A stretch of DNA of 14,667 nt, taken from positions 1 through 14,667 of the forward strand of contig WGBZ01000140.1 in assembly GCA_015494035.1 (NCBI GenBank). Reading direction: 5' to 3'. This stretch comes from Lysobacterales bacterium. GTDB lineage: Bacteria; Pseudomonadota; Gammaproteobacteria; Xanthomonadales; Marinicellaceae. Of this stretch, positions 1 through 8,023 are shown one piece after another; positions within the stretch are counted from its first letter, which is position 1, and every line of letters starts with the position of its first letter. A model generated the notes under the pieces. It worked only from the letters and a program-made list of their open reading frames with translations, was not told where the DNA came from and made no database searches. A program made the translations under genes and the position numbers.

Positions 1-1
1 A

Positions 2-688
2 CATAGCCTGGGTTTGCTGCAGGAGCAACTGAAGCGCTATCGCCATGCCAACGCGGATTTGGCGCATGCCATGAAAACACCTTTGCATGTGATTTTTCAA
101 CAATTGAACGACCCCGAGCTGCAGCAACATCCCGCTTTGCAAAAACGGCTTAAACAACAGGCTGAACGCTTGCGCGCCTTGGTGGAACGCGAATTGGCGC
201 AGGCGCGAGTGGCTGGAAACACCTGGCAAGCCGATGCCTTCGAGTTTCCCGCACACGCGCATGAACTGCGCGACGCCTTGCAGCAACTGCACCCGCAAAC
301 CGGAATCCACCTGCAAACCGAAAGTACCGAGCAGGCGCTTCCGATCGAAAAGGAAGACGGCTTCGAACTGTTGGGCACCTTGCTGGACAATGCCTGTAAA
401 TGGGCAAAGAGTACCGTGCAGCTTTCACTGCAACAGGAAAGCAAAGGGGTCAGGCTGTGTGTGGACGACGATGGCCCCGGAGTGGCGCCGGAAGAATATA
501 GTCAGCTTATTCAACGCGGTCACCGCCTGGATGAGAACACGCCAGGCACTGGCTTGGGACTGGCCATTGCCACGGACATCATCAACCGTTACGGTGGCAA
601 GCTGTGCATCAACCAAAGCCCCCTGGGTGGTTTACGGGTGTGCGCCTGGCTACCCCTGGACCCGTGGGACTCCCCTGCCGACACATAA
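2..688 (+). CDS. Sensor histidine kinase, PhoQ-like, C-terminal part (5'-truncated by window edge)
   Basis: The frame is open from the first bases of the window, so the sensor and membrane part lies outside. What remains is a complete kinase core of 228 codons. The H-box reads DLAHAMKTPL, with the phospho-acceptor His at bases 65-67. The HAMKTPL form resembles PhoQ-type kinases (HSLKTPL in PhoQ). The N-box is DNACKW (386-403). The G1 box DDDGPGV begins at 464, and the G2 box GTGLGLAIA lies near 546-572. All ATP-binding boxes look intact, so the enzyme should autophosphorylate and pass phosphate to a response regulator, presumably encoded upstream. The gene ends 112 bp before the efflux operon on the same strand. 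Control of that operon is an inference from position. The signal sensed cannot be read from this part. Confidence 0.93.
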   Translation, partial: HSLGLLQEQLKRYRHANADLAHAMKTPLHVIFQQLNDPELQQHPALQKRLKQQAERLRALVERELAQARVAGNTWQADAFEFPAHAHELRDALQQLHPQTGIHLQTESTEQALPIEKEDGFELLGTLLDNACKWAKSTVQLSLQQESKGVRLCVDDDGPGVAPEEYSQLIQRGHRLDENTPGTGLGLAIATDIINRYGGKLCINQSPLGGLRVCAWLPLDPWDSPADT

Positions 689-717
689 TCCCTCATCCCT
701 GAGACAAACCCGGCAAC

Positions 718-733
718 CTGAAATCATTTTCAG
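718..733. promoter_or_regulatory. Inverted repeat CTGAAA-TCAT-TTTCAG between kinase and efflux operon
   Basis: This is a perfect 6-bp inverted repeat with a 4-bp loop in the 112-bp gap between the kinase stop and the efflux operon. It is followed by CTTGTTTTAAGCTT. It could be a weak AT-rich terminator for the kinase gene, since a T-rich stretch follows. It could equally be an operator for the efflux promoter. The sequence alone does not decide. I found no convincing -35/-10 pair in the gap. Confidence 0.3.
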
Positions 734-800
734 CTTGTTTTAAGCTTCATCAGCTAGCATGCCTCCTCTCAATTGGGAAAAGCCCTGGAGGAAAGCCCGC

Positions 801-2072
801 ATGCGTCTATTCACAAGCCAACTGGCCAAACCGATTCTGCCTTGCCTTGGGCTGAGCCTTTTTTTTCTGACAAGCGCTTTGGCCCAGGCTGAACCACCAG
901 AACCCCTGGTGCGAGACTGGGCGCAGATTATTCAGCGCAACATGCCGGAAAAACGCATGCTCATCGGCATTGAGCAGCAACAAAAAAGCGCGAATAAAGC
1001 CCGGCATGACTGGCTTGGCATGGCCAGCCTGAACCTGGGCCAGGAAAAAAACCGGGCAGCGAATGATCTGCCGGTGGAAAACACCGAAGCCAGTGTGGAA
1101 ATGCCACTCAAGGTCATCAGGCAAAATGCTGTTTTTCGTCAACTGGCCCAGGCCTACGGGAAACAGGCACAAGCCTTCGAAGGCTGGCTGGGCTGGCAGG
1201 CACGCGGCATTGCCCGGCAGTTGCTCAACCGCATTGAGGAAGCCCAGGTTCGCGCTCAGGCGGCCTGGCGCCGCTGGCAACAGGCAAACAAACTCTATAC
1301 GCTGGTGCAAGCCAATGTGCAAGCCGGTGAGGGCAGCCGCCTGGACGAAGCACTGGCCAGGCAGAAACTCAGTGAAGCGGCAGCCAAACGACTGGACGCC
1401 CAACAGTCCTTACTGGCCCAATGGCAACAAGCGGAAAGCTGGGGCATTGCTGTGCCTGCCGGCGATAAAAATCGTGGCTTTCCAGTTCTGAACACAGGCC
1501 GGGACAGTATCGAATCATCCGATTCTTTGCCCAGCCCGGAAAACTGGCTGCCAAAGCACCCGCAGTTCCTGTGGTTACAGGCTCAACAGGAAACCACCGT
1601 CAGCGCCGCGCGAAAGGACTGGTGGGAAGCAGGCAATTCCCCGTCCCTTGCAGTGGGAGCCCTTCGGGAGAAATCCTTTGAAAGCCCGGAATATACCCTG
1701 ACCACTGTGTCCGTCTCTGTTCCCTTGGGTCGTTCACCCTCTGCCCGGCTGGCCAGATCCAGTTGGAAAACGGCTCTGACTAACAAGGACATCACCCTCG
1801 AACGGACACAACTGGATTTGCAACGTCAATGGCTAAAGGCAAAATCCCAATGGCAGAAGGCTCGCGCACTCATCGGCCCGGCCGAAGAACAGTGGCAATC
1901 AGCCCAAGAGGCGCTGTCACTGACCACGCAAGCCTGGAAAGCCGGAGAACGTCGCCTGCTGGATGTGCTGCTGGCACAACAGGCAGCCCTGGATGCTCGC
2001 CTGGCAGCCGACCTCGCTCACCAACGCCTGGCTGCGGCCAGACGCTTACTCAAACACGCCGCCGGAGAATAA
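801..2072 (+). CDS. TolC-family outer-membrane channel of a heavy-metal RND efflux system (CzcC-like)
   Basis: This 423-residue protein is the likely outer-membrane exit duct of a tripartite efflux pump. The start at 801 is chosen because GGAGGAA sits 7 nt upstream (787-793) and because it opens a clean signal peptide: a charged start, a hydrophobic stretch PILPCLGLSLFFLTS, and a cleavage site near ALAQA-EPP. An in-frame ATG at 759 would add 14 polar residues before it. The mature part is long, helical and rich in Ala, Gln and Arg. Two similar halves end in WKAGERRLLDVLLAQQAALDA-like and GEGSRLDEALARQKLSEA-like helices, typical of outer-membrane efflux proteins. It is the first gene of the operon, and its stop lies 2 nt before the adaptor start. 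Family-level identification is good. The metal handled cannot be told from this subunit. Confidence 0.88.
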   Translation: MRLFTSQLAKPILPCLGLSLFFLTSALAQAEPPEPLVRDWAQIIQRNMPEKRMLIGIEQQQKSANKARHDWLGMASLNLGQEKNRAANDLPVENTEASVEMPLKVIRQNAVFRQLAQAYGKQAQAFEGWLGWQARGIARQLLNRIEEAQVRAQAAWRRWQQANKLYTLVQANVQAGEGSRLDEALARQKLSEAAAKRLDAQQSLLAQWQQAESWGIAVPAGDKNRGFPVLNTGRDSIESSDSLPSPENWLPKHPQFLWLQAQQETTVSAARKDWWEAGNSPSLAVGALREKSFESPEYTLTTVSVSVPLGRSPSARLARSSWKTALTNKDITLERTQLDLQRQWLKAKSQWQKARALIGPAEEQWQSAQEALSLTTQAWKAGERRLLDVLLAQQAALDARLAADLAHQRLAAARRLLKHAAGE

Positions 2073-2074
2073 TC

Positions 2075-3229
2075 ATGCACCACCCCCTTAACCCGTTTCG
2101 TCGGGCCTCATGGCCTACCTTGTTAACGGCCTGCTGGCTTTTTGTTTTCACCCTTAGTCACGCCAACGACAAGGCACCAGAAGAAGGCATAAGACTCAAT
2201 GACGACCAGATCGCTGCTCTGGGCCTGCGGTTTGCCAGACCCGAACCCGTTCGCCAAATTGAAGGCTACGCATGGCCTGCCATGGTGGGCATTCCACTGG
2301 CCCACCGGGACATGCTCAGCGCACCGATCAGTGGTCGCATTCAAGAAATATTGGTGGTGCATGGCGAAGTCAGCAAGGATCAGCCTCTTGTGGTGCTGGA
2401 GAGCACTGAACTGGTGGAAAAACAACAGCGTTATCTGAACACCCTCGCCCAGTTACAGGAAGCGGAAAAAACTTTTGCCCGTATTCAGCGCCTGCGCAAG
2501 GCCGGCAGCGCTTCTGAGAAGCAGTACCTGGCCGCCAGAACGCGTTTGCAAACGCTGCAGAACCAGAAAAAAGCCGCACTGCAAGCCCTGTTAGTGGCAG
2601 GGCTGGAAAAAGAACAGATCGCTGCTGTGGAAAAAAGCCGGCAACCTATTTCTCGCCTCATCCTGAAAGCACCCAAGGACGGTTTGTTGTTTGACCTGCA
2701 GGTGGAACGCAACCAGCGTGTCCAGACCCGGCAGACTCTGTCTCACATTGGCCAGATTGACGAAGTGGTGGTGGACGTGGATGTGCCCATTGAATCCGTG
2801 CATGACCTGCATGTCGGCCAACAAGCCCAGGTTGCCGGAAGCCCATGGCAGGGCACGGTGGCCTTTATCGGCCAACAGGCCAACCCGCAAACGCAACGTG
2901 TGACCGTGCATGTGCGGTTTGATAACCCGCAACGCCAGCTCTTGCCTGGGGCTTTTGTGCGTGTCCAGTTTATCAACGAGGCAGACAGCTCAATCAAAAT
3001 CTACCGCCTGCCGAGTCGTGCCCTGGTTTCTGGTGAGAATGGCGAAAGCATTGTTTTCCTCCGCAAGGGCAATTCATTGATGCCACAGGCCGTGGAAGCC
3101 CGCTACCGTGATGACCGCCATGCCATCGTCCAGTTTGGGCAGGCCATCGATGAGGACACCCAGGTGGTCAGCCTTGGTGCCATTTTCCTGAAAGGCATGC
3201 TGGAAGGCGACGAAGGAGAAGCCGAATGA
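2075..3229 (+). CDS. RND efflux periplasmic adaptor (membrane fusion protein, CzcB/CusB-like)
   Basis: This 384-residue adaptor should link the inner-membrane pump to the outer channel. The ATG at 2075 has GGAG (2064-2067) 7 nt upstream. The frame also opens further upstream inside the previous gene, but that start lacks support. Residues 1-30 form a signal sequence ending SHA-N. An LTAC motif at residues 17-20 resembles a lipobox, but the hydrophobic stretch continues past Cys20, so ordinary cleavage seems more likely. The first half-lipoyl segment contains SAPISGRIQEI (about 82-110). A coiled-coil hairpin follows (about 110-165), then the second half-lipoyl segment LKAPKDGLLFDLQV (from 197) and beta-barrel and membrane-proximal domains up to the C-terminus. 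No His-rich or Met-rich metal-binding tail is present. The stop overlaps the pump start (ATGA). Confidence 0.9.
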   Translation: MHHPLNPFRRASWPTLLTACWLFVFTLSHANDKAPEEGIRLNDDQIAALGLRFARPEPVRQIEGYAWPAMVGIPLAHRDMLSAPISGRIQEILVVHGEVSKDQPLVVLESTELVEKQQRYLNTLAQLQEAEKTFARIQRLRKAGSASEKQYLAARTRLQTLQNQKKAALQALLVAGLEKEQIAAVEKSRQPISRLILKAPKDGLLFDLQVERNQRVQTRQTLSHIGQIDEVVVDVDVPIESVHDLHVGQQAQVAGSPWQGTVAFIGQQANPQTQRVTVHVRFDNPQRQLLPGAFVRVQFINEADSSIKIYRLPSRALVSGENGESIVFLRKGNSLMPQAVEARYRDDRHAIVQFGQAIDEDTQVVSLGAIFLKGMLEGDEGEAE

Positions 3230-6200
3230 TTCAGCGGATGATTCGATTCTTTCTGGCCCAGCGGCTGTTGGTGCTCATGGTGGTGGCCGCCATCCTTGGT
3301 GGTGGCTGGCTGGCCCTGAAGAAAACCCCCATTGACGCCTTTCCCGATGTCTCTCCCGTGCAGGTCAAACTCATCTACAAAGCACCGGGAATGACACCTG
3401 CGGAAGTGGAAGACCGCGTCATAGCGCCCCTGGAAATGGAGTTGCTGGGCATACCCAATGAGACCCTGATGCGTTCACTGGGCAAATACGGCATTGCTGA
3501 CATTACGCTGGAATTTGCCGAAGGCACGGACATTTACTGGGCTCGACAACAAGTGAGTGAACGCCTGGGTGGCATAGAGTTGCCCACAGGCGTTTCCGGT
3601 GGCATGGCTCCCATTTCCACACCGCTAGGTGACATGTTCATGTTTACCATCGAAGGTGAAGACCTGAGCCTGATGGAAAAGCGGGACTTGCTGGACTGGG
3701 TCATTCGACCGGCCTTGCGCGCTGTACCTGGCGTCGCCGATGTCAACAGCCTTGGAGGCTATGCCAGGGTTTACGCCGTCAAGCCCGACATGGCAAAAAT
3801 GAACGCGCATCAAGTTTCCTTTGAACAACTACGGGAAACACTGGCCAACAATAACCGCAATGACGGCGCAGGCCGATTAACCCAGGGTGAAGAAGTGTTG
3901 CTGGTACGTACCCAGGGGAATTTCACTTCCCTGGAAGATATCGAAAACACGGTGGTAAGAAACAGCGATGACGGGCTGGTGCTGGTAAAAGACGTGGCCA
4001 ACGTGGCCATTGACCACCTGACCCGCTATGGCGGGGTCACCAAAGACGGTCAAGAAGAAGCGGTGGAAGGTCTGGTGATCGGCCTGAAAGGCGCCAACGC
4101 CCGTGACGTGGTCAATGGCGTCAAGGAAAAGCTCAAGGCGTTGGAGAGCGGCCTGCCTGGCGACACACACGTCAATGTTTTCTACGACCGTTCGGACCTG
4201 ATCAACAAGGCCACCTGGACAGTGAGCAAAGCGTTGGTGGAAGCCATTGTCCTGGTAGTGCTTCTGTTGGTGGTTTTTCTCGGCAATGCCCGGGCAGCCG
4301 TGACTGTAGCCACCATTTTGCCACTGGCTATTCTGCTGACTTTCATCCTCATGCGCTGGTATGGCCTGAGCGCTAATCTCATGTCATTGGGCGGACTGGT
4401 CATTGCCCTGGGCATGCTGGTGGATGCGGCGGTGGTGGTAGTGGAAAACATCGTCACGCACATGGAAAAGAACCGCGTTAAGCTGCCACGGTTGCACGTC
4501 ATCTACCGGGCCACGGCGGAAGTGGCCATGCCGGTCATTTCGGGGATAGGCATCATCATTATCGTCTTTCTTCCTCTCTTGACTCTGGAAGGACTGGAAG
4601 GCAAGCTGTTCAGCCCGGTGGCCATCACCATTGTGTTCGCACTGGCCGCAGCGGTTATCCTCTCCCTGACTGTGATCCCGGCCCTGACCTCCTTCATGCT
4701 GGGCTGGGTCAGTCACAAGGAACCTTGGCTGATACGCCAGCTTCAGCGCCTCTATCAGCCCGTATTGCAAAAAGCCCTGGCCCACCCCAAGAAAGTACTT
4801 GCATCAGCCGCTGCCGGTTTACTGCTGGCCGCCGTGGTTTTTACCCAGGTTGGTAAAAGCTTTATGCCGCAAATGGATGAAGGCACCATCGTATTGCAGA
4901 TTGAAAAGGCGCCGGCCATCAGCCTGGAAGCTTCCATGGAACTGGACAAACGTATTCAGGCCAAAATTCTTGAGCAGGTGCCGGAAGTCTCCCACATTGT
5001 GGCGCGGGTAGGTTCGGATGAGATTGGCATGGATCCCATGGGCCTGAATGATACTGACAGCTTTCTTGTGCTGAAACCGCGTTCCCAATGGCGCATGGAA
5101 ACCAAACAGGAACTGCAGAAAACCATCGATGACGTGCTGAAGAAATACTTCCCCGGCATCAATTACGCATTCACCCAACCCATTCAGATGCGCGTGGACG
5201 AAATGCTGACCGGCGTGCGTGGCGATTTGGCAGTGAAAGTGTTTGGCGATGATCCGGAAACACTGAACGAAACTGCCAAACGCATTGTCGAGGTGCTGAA
5301 AAAAATACCTGGTGCCGACAATGTTTACACCCCGGTTAATGAAGGTTCCCGCTACCTGAAACTGGACATTGATCGCATCAAGGCCGGTCGCCTGGGGCTG
5401 GATGTGGAAATGCTTGAAGACCTGTTGCGGGCACAACTGGAAGGATTACCAGTGGGCACCATTTACAAGGACATCCGCCGCATTCCCTTGCTCATCAAGG
5501 CGCCGGAAAAAATCGCCAATTCAGCCACGGATTTCCTCAACCTGGAAATTCCCCTGGAAGACGGCCAGAGCGTACAGCTGCGTCAACTGGTCAAGGTCCA
5601 ACAGGTGGACGGCCCGGTATCCGTCAAACGGGAAATGGGCAAGCGCTATTCCGTCGTCATTGCCTATATCAGCGGCAGGGATTTGGTCAGCTTTGTGGAT
5701 GAAGCGCGGCAGAAGACCGCCAAAATGCAGCTACCCACCGGCTATTACCTGGAATGGGGTGGCACCTTTGAGAACCAGCAACGCGCCGCCAAACGCCTGA
5801 GTGTAGTGGTTCCCCTTGCACTGGCACTGACCTTTATCATCCTGTTTGCCACGTTCAAATCCGTGGCAGAAAGCCTGTTGATCATGCTGAATGTCCCACT
5901 GGCCATGATTGGCGGCATCATCGCCCTGTGGCTTACCGGCGAATACCTGTCTGTGCCAGCTTCAGTGGGCTTTATTGCCCTGCTGGGCATTGCTGTGCTC
6001 AATGGAGTGGTGATGGTGAGCTATTTCAACCAGTTACGCAATCAGGGCCTGCCGCTGGATCAGGTGGTGACTGAAGGAGCGAAACGCCGCTTGCGCCCGG
6101 TGCTGATGACAGCCAGTATTGCCATGCTGGGTCTCATTCCCCTGGCTTTGGCTCAAGGCCCCGGTTCGGAAGTCCAGCGGCCACTGGCCATTGTGGTCAT

Positions 6201-6309
6201 TGGCGGCCTTATCACAGCCACGTTATTAACCCTGGTGGTGCTGCCCATTGTTTACCGCTACCTGAGTGAATACAAAAGCCGCCGCTTGTCGCAGGAGAAA
6301 AACACATGA
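3226..6309 (+). CDS. Heavy-metal efflux RND permease (CzcA/CusA family)
   Basis: This 1027-residue protein has the usual length for the HME-RND family and acts as the proton-driven inner-membrane pump. TM1 is at about residues 14-31, followed by the family signature PIDAFPDVSP (35-44). TM4 reads NLMSLGG...LVDAAVVVVEN, with acidic residues D400 and E407 for proton relay. This TM4 spacing resembles CusA rather than the DFG-x3-D form I recall from CzcA. However, aligning from memory, two of the three CusA copper-site methionines are replaced (Q558 and D609), and only the third (M660, in DEMLTGVRG) is kept. A monovalent copper or silver substrate is therefore doubtful and a divalent cation is plausible. 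The C-terminal half has GIAVLNGVVMVSYFNQLR and RRLRPVLMTASIAMLGLIPLAL in the expected places. The gene overlaps both neighbours by ATGA, implying translational coupling. Confidence 0.95.
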   Translation: MIQRMIRFFLAQRLLVLMVVAAILGGGWLALKKTPIDAFPDVSPVQVKLIYKAPGMTPAEVEDRVIAPLEMELLGIPNETLMRSLGKYGIADITLEFAEGTDIYWARQQVSERLGGIELPTGVSGGMAPISTPLGDMFMFTIEGEDLSLMEKRDLLDWVIRPALRAVPGVADVNSLGGYARVYAVKPDMAKMNAHQVSFEQLRETLANNNRNDGAGRLTQGEEVLLVRTQGNFTSLEDIENTVVRNSDDGLVLVKDVANVAIDHLTRYGGVTKDGQEEAVEGLVIGLKGANARDVVNGVKEKLKALESGLPGDTHVNVFYDRSDLINKATWTVSKALVEAIVLVVLLLVVFLGNARAAVTVATILPLAILLTFILMRWYGLSANLMSLGGLVIALGMLVDAAVVVVENIVTHMEKNRVKLPRLHVIYRATAEVAMPVISGIGIIIIVFLPLLTLEGLEGKLFSPVAITIVFALAAAVILSLTVIPALTSFMLGWVSHKEPWLIRQLQRLYQPVLQKALAHPKKVLASAAAGLLLAAVVFTQVGKSFMPQMDEGTIVLQIEKAPAISLEASMELDKRIQAKILEQVPEVSHIVARVGSDEIGMDPMGLNDTDSFLVLKPRSQWRMETKQELQKTIDDVLKKYFPGINYAFTQPIQMRVDEMLTGVRGDLAVKVFGDDPETLNETAKRIVEVLKKIPGADNVYTPVNEGSRYLKLDIDRIKAGRLGLDVEMLEDLLRAQLEGLPVGTIYKDIRRIPLLIKAPEKIANSATDFLNLEIPLEDGQSVQLRQLVKVQQVDGPVSVKREMGKRYSVVIAYISGRDLVSFVDEARQKTAKMQLPTGYYLEWGGTFENQQRAAKRLSVVVPLALALTFIILFATFKSVAESLLIMLNVPLAMIGGIIALWLTGEYLSVPASVGFIALLGIAVLNGVVMVSYFNQLRNQGLPLDQVVTEGAKRRLRPVLMTASIAMLGLIPLALAQGPGSEVQRPLAIVVIGGLITATLLTLVVLPIVYRYLSEYKSRRLSQEKNT

Positions 6310-6623
6310 AAAACACTGATGAACTCACGCACCGGCTGGTGCAGTTGATTGTGCCTTATCAGCAGGCCACGCCCCTGATCGACTTGCTTCTGGCGCAAGA
6401 AAACACGCCTTTTTTTACCGTCATGGAAGCGGCCGGCTACGGACAACCCGAAGAACATCTTTCACCCGCTGAACAGGTAGAAGGCGCGCAGCACAAAGTC
6501 AAACTGGAGATCGAGATAGCGGCGAATGAAGTCCAGCCCCTGTTGCGGACCATCAAACAGGCCATGCCCACGGCCACCGTTTTTTATCGCCTGCTCCCCA
6601 TTATCGAGCACAAGCCCCTTTAA
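6306..6623 (+). CDS. DUF3240 family protein, last gene of the efflux operon
   Basis: This is a small soluble protein of 105 residues with no signal peptide. It matches the DUF3240 pattern: a Val/Leu-rich first strand (LVQLIVPYQQATPLIDLLLAQ), the central LSPAEQVEGAQHKVKLEI segment (from L52), and a closing FYRLLPIIEHKPL. From knowledge of the family, such genes often sit next to CzcA-type pumps, and the fold has been likened to PII-like metal- or nucleotide-binding proteins. A function has not been settled to my knowledge. Here the start overlaps the pump stop (ATGA at 6306-6309), so it is almost certainly co-translated with the pump and may sense metal or modulate the pump. That role is an inference. 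Five bases after its stop comes the TTAG next to the first mobile-element fragment. Confidence 0.85.
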   Translation: MKNTDELTHRLVQLIVPYQQATPLIDLLLAQENTPFFTVMEAAGYGQPEEHLSPAEQVEGAQHKVKLEIEIAANEVQPLLRTIKQAMPTATVFYRLLPIIEHKPL

Positions 6624-6632
6624 GCGCTTTAG

Positions 6633-6836
6633 GGAAGCTCTGATTGAATCTGGACTAAGGAGGCTCTGATTGAATCGTGTCACGGCATATTGCGGCTTAA
6701 AATCGTTCATTTCTGCATTGCAAACCTTCACAATAGCTGGCTATTGCGTGCAGTTTGCGCCTTGGACTGAACAATTTTACACGACAAGCTGTTCGCGCCA
6801 GATTCAAACAGAGCCTCCCTAAGCAGCACATGCCTG
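6633..6836 (+). mobile_element. Partial MITE-like element, interrupted by a second copy
   Basis: TTAG (6629-6632) is followed by a terminal repeat GGAAGCTCTGATTGAATC (6633-6650) and TGGACTAA. The arm then appears to resume after the inserted element as GCAGCACATGCC (6823-6834). Joining the pieces gives an arm very like the left arm of the complete copy at 11335 (TGGACGAAGCAGGTTATGCC). The rest of the element is missing, since similarity ends just before the adenine deaminase stop at 6840. The resumption rests on a short match, so the right limit is uncertain. Confidence 0.6.
6659..6818 (+). mobile_element. Complete 160-bp palindromic MITE-like element with CTAA target duplication
   Basis: The terminal inverted repeats GGAGGCTCTGATTGAATC (6659-6676) and GATTCAAACAGAGCCTCC (6801-6818) match at 17 of 18 positions. 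They are flanked by exact CTAA direct repeats at 6655-6658 and 6819-6822. The two arms are similar over their whole length: TAAAATCGTTCA on the left is answered by TAAAATTGTTCA on the reversed right arm, and GCAAACCTTCAC by GCAAACTGCACG. The exact midpoint is the hairpin CAATAGC-TG-GCTATTG (6731-6746). No coding frame fits inside. A 4-bp YTAR target duplication is the hallmark of the IS5 group of IS5-family elements, so mobilisation by such a transposase in trans is likely but inferred. The element lies between two convergent genes, where its hairpin may also stop transcription. Confidence 0.85.
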
Positions 6837-6839
6837 CTG

Positions 6840-7913
6840 TCAGGCACTTCGGGACTGGGCCATCAGGGAATGGTTGTGAACGAATTCATCCAGTTCACGG
6901 CGCAATTCAGCCTTGCGTTGCGCATCAGCGAAGCTGGAGTTGATGGCGTTGTACTGCATGGTGACCAGATCCGTTTCATCCAGACCGCAGTGCTCCACCA
7001 CGCCGTGCATGTTGTCGATGAGGTAGCCGCCGAAAAAGGCCGGGTCATCCGAATGAATACTGACGTTCAGACCGGCTTCAAGCAGCTGCGGCAGGCAATG
7101 GTCTTCCAGGCGCTCGAACACACCCAGGGCCACGTTTGAAAACGGGCACACGGTGAGCGGAATCTGTCGCTGGCGCAGGGTTTCGGTGAGTTGCTTGTCT
7201 TCCAGGCAACGAATGCCGTGATCGATGCGATCGACCTTGATATCATCAATAGCCTGCCAGATATAGTCAGGATCGCCCTCTTCGCCCGCGTGGGCAATGG
7301 CGCGAATACCCATGTCACGGGCCTTGGCAAACACCTCAGTGAACAAGGCCGGCGGATAACCCACTTCCACCGCCGCCAGCCCAATGGCCAGTATCCGGTC
7401 GCGGTAAGGAGCCAGCAGGCGCAAATCCTGTTCGGCTTTTTCCACCCCCAGATGGCGAATGAAACATGGCAACATGCCACCGGTGATGCCCCAGTGCTTT
7501 TTGGCATCGGCAAAGGCGGCACTGATGCCATCCAGCACCATTTCCGGCGCAAAGCCATAGTCCACGTAGGTGCGAATATCGCAATGCACTTCGGTGTGAC
7601 GGATGTTGTCCTGGTGGCATTTCTGCAAATACGCCATGGTGATTGCGTACAGGTCATCGGCGGATTTCACCACCTGCGTGCCCTGGATAAACAGATCCAC
7701 AAATTCGGCCAGGTCCTTGAAGTGGTAGGCGGCTTTCAGTTCATCAATGGTGCGCCAGGGCAGCGCTACGCCATTCTTTTCAGCCAGGGAAAACAGCAAT
7801 TCCGGCTCCAGCGAACCTTCCACGTGCATGTGGAGTTCCACCTTGGGCATGTCCAGAATCAGGTTGTCAGTCCGGTCGGAGCGGGTATTGGGATGGGAAA
7901 CGGGTTTGGGCAT
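6840..7913 (-). CDS. Adenine deaminase (adenosine deaminase-family amidohydrolase)
   Basis: This 357-residue cytoplasmic zinc amidohydrolase should hydrolyse adenine (or adenosine) to hypoxanthine (or inosine) and ammonia in purine salvage. Metal and catalytic residues are visible: H28 and H30 in VELHMHVEG, H208 and E211 in AHAGEEG, the RIDHGIRCLED segment, and D289/D290 in HSDDPAFFGGY. The HSDDPAFFGGY segment, SEVGYPP-like EVGYPPALF and CPFSNVALGVFE resemble the adenine deaminase branch (yeast Aah1, Pseudomonas PA0148) rather than classical Add, so adenine is the favoured substrate. The start at 7913 is chosen because AAGGAA lies 7 nt upstream. An in-frame ATG at 7955 would overlap the -10 region. 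The gene is monocistronic, convergent with the efflux operon, and has a strong promoter. Confidence 0.9.
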   Translation of the reverse strand: MPKPVSHPNTRSDRTDNLILDMPKVELHMHVEGSLEPELLFSLAEKNGVALPWRTIDELKAAYHFKDLAEFVDLFIQGTQVVKSADDLYAITMAYLQKCHQDNIRHTEVHCDIRTYVDYGFAPEMVLDGISAAFADAKKHWGITGGMLPCFIRHLGVEKAEQDLRLLAPYRDRILAIGLAAVEVGYPPALFTEVFAKARDMGIRAIAHAGEEGDPDYIWQAIDDIKVDRIDHGIRCLEDKQLTETLRQRQIPLTVCPFSNVALGVFERLEDHCLPQLLEAGLNVSIHSDDPAFFGGYLIDNMHGVVEHCGLDETDLVTMQYNAINSSFADAQRKAELRRELDEFVHNHSLMAQSRSA

Positions 7914-7953
7914 GGCGCAATTCCTTTTTATTGTTGTTATGAATTGCGCGGGC

Positions 7954-7982
7954 ATTATCCTCTCATTGATTCAGTTTGTCAA
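7954..7982 (-). promoter_or_regulatory. Sigma-70 promoter of the adenine deaminase gene
   Basis: Read on the minus strand, TTGACA (7982-7977), a 17-bp spacer and GATAAT (7959-7954) form a -35/-10 pair with a perfect -35 and a 5-of-6 -10. The ATG at 7913 follows about 40 bp beyond the -10. The match suggests strong constitutive expression. The position also argues against a translation start at 7955, which would lie within the -10 box. Confidence 0.8.
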
Positions 7983-8023
7983 TTACCGCCCGGTGGTGAC
8001 AGGTGATTTCGCTGCCATGTGGT

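Noticed and set aside
1514..1527. GAATC-ATCC-GATTC inverted repeat resembling the element ends
   Set aside because: It lies in frame within the channel gene, lacks the rest of the terminal repeat, and has no YTAR flank.
1829..2074. Upstream start for the periplasmic adaptor inside the channel gene
   Set aside because: It would bury the signal peptide about 80 residues into the protein. The ATG at 2075 has a good ribosome-binding site.
4819..5436. Minus-strand open frame of about 205 codons inside the RND pump gene
   Set aside because: The plus strand carries an uninterrupted, well-conserved pump. The antisense product has no family features.
6831..6846. Hairpin TGCCTG-CTGT-CAGGCA over the adenine deaminase stop codon as a terminator
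   Set aside because: No T-rich run follows on either strand and the stem is only 6 bp. It may be chance or part of the old mobile-element arm.
7191..8006. Long open plus-strand frame (about 270 codons) antisense to adenine deaminase
   Set aside because: It lies opposite a well-supported gene, its product lacks recognisable motifs, and it has no ribosome-binding site or promoter. It reflects GC-biased codons on the coding strand.
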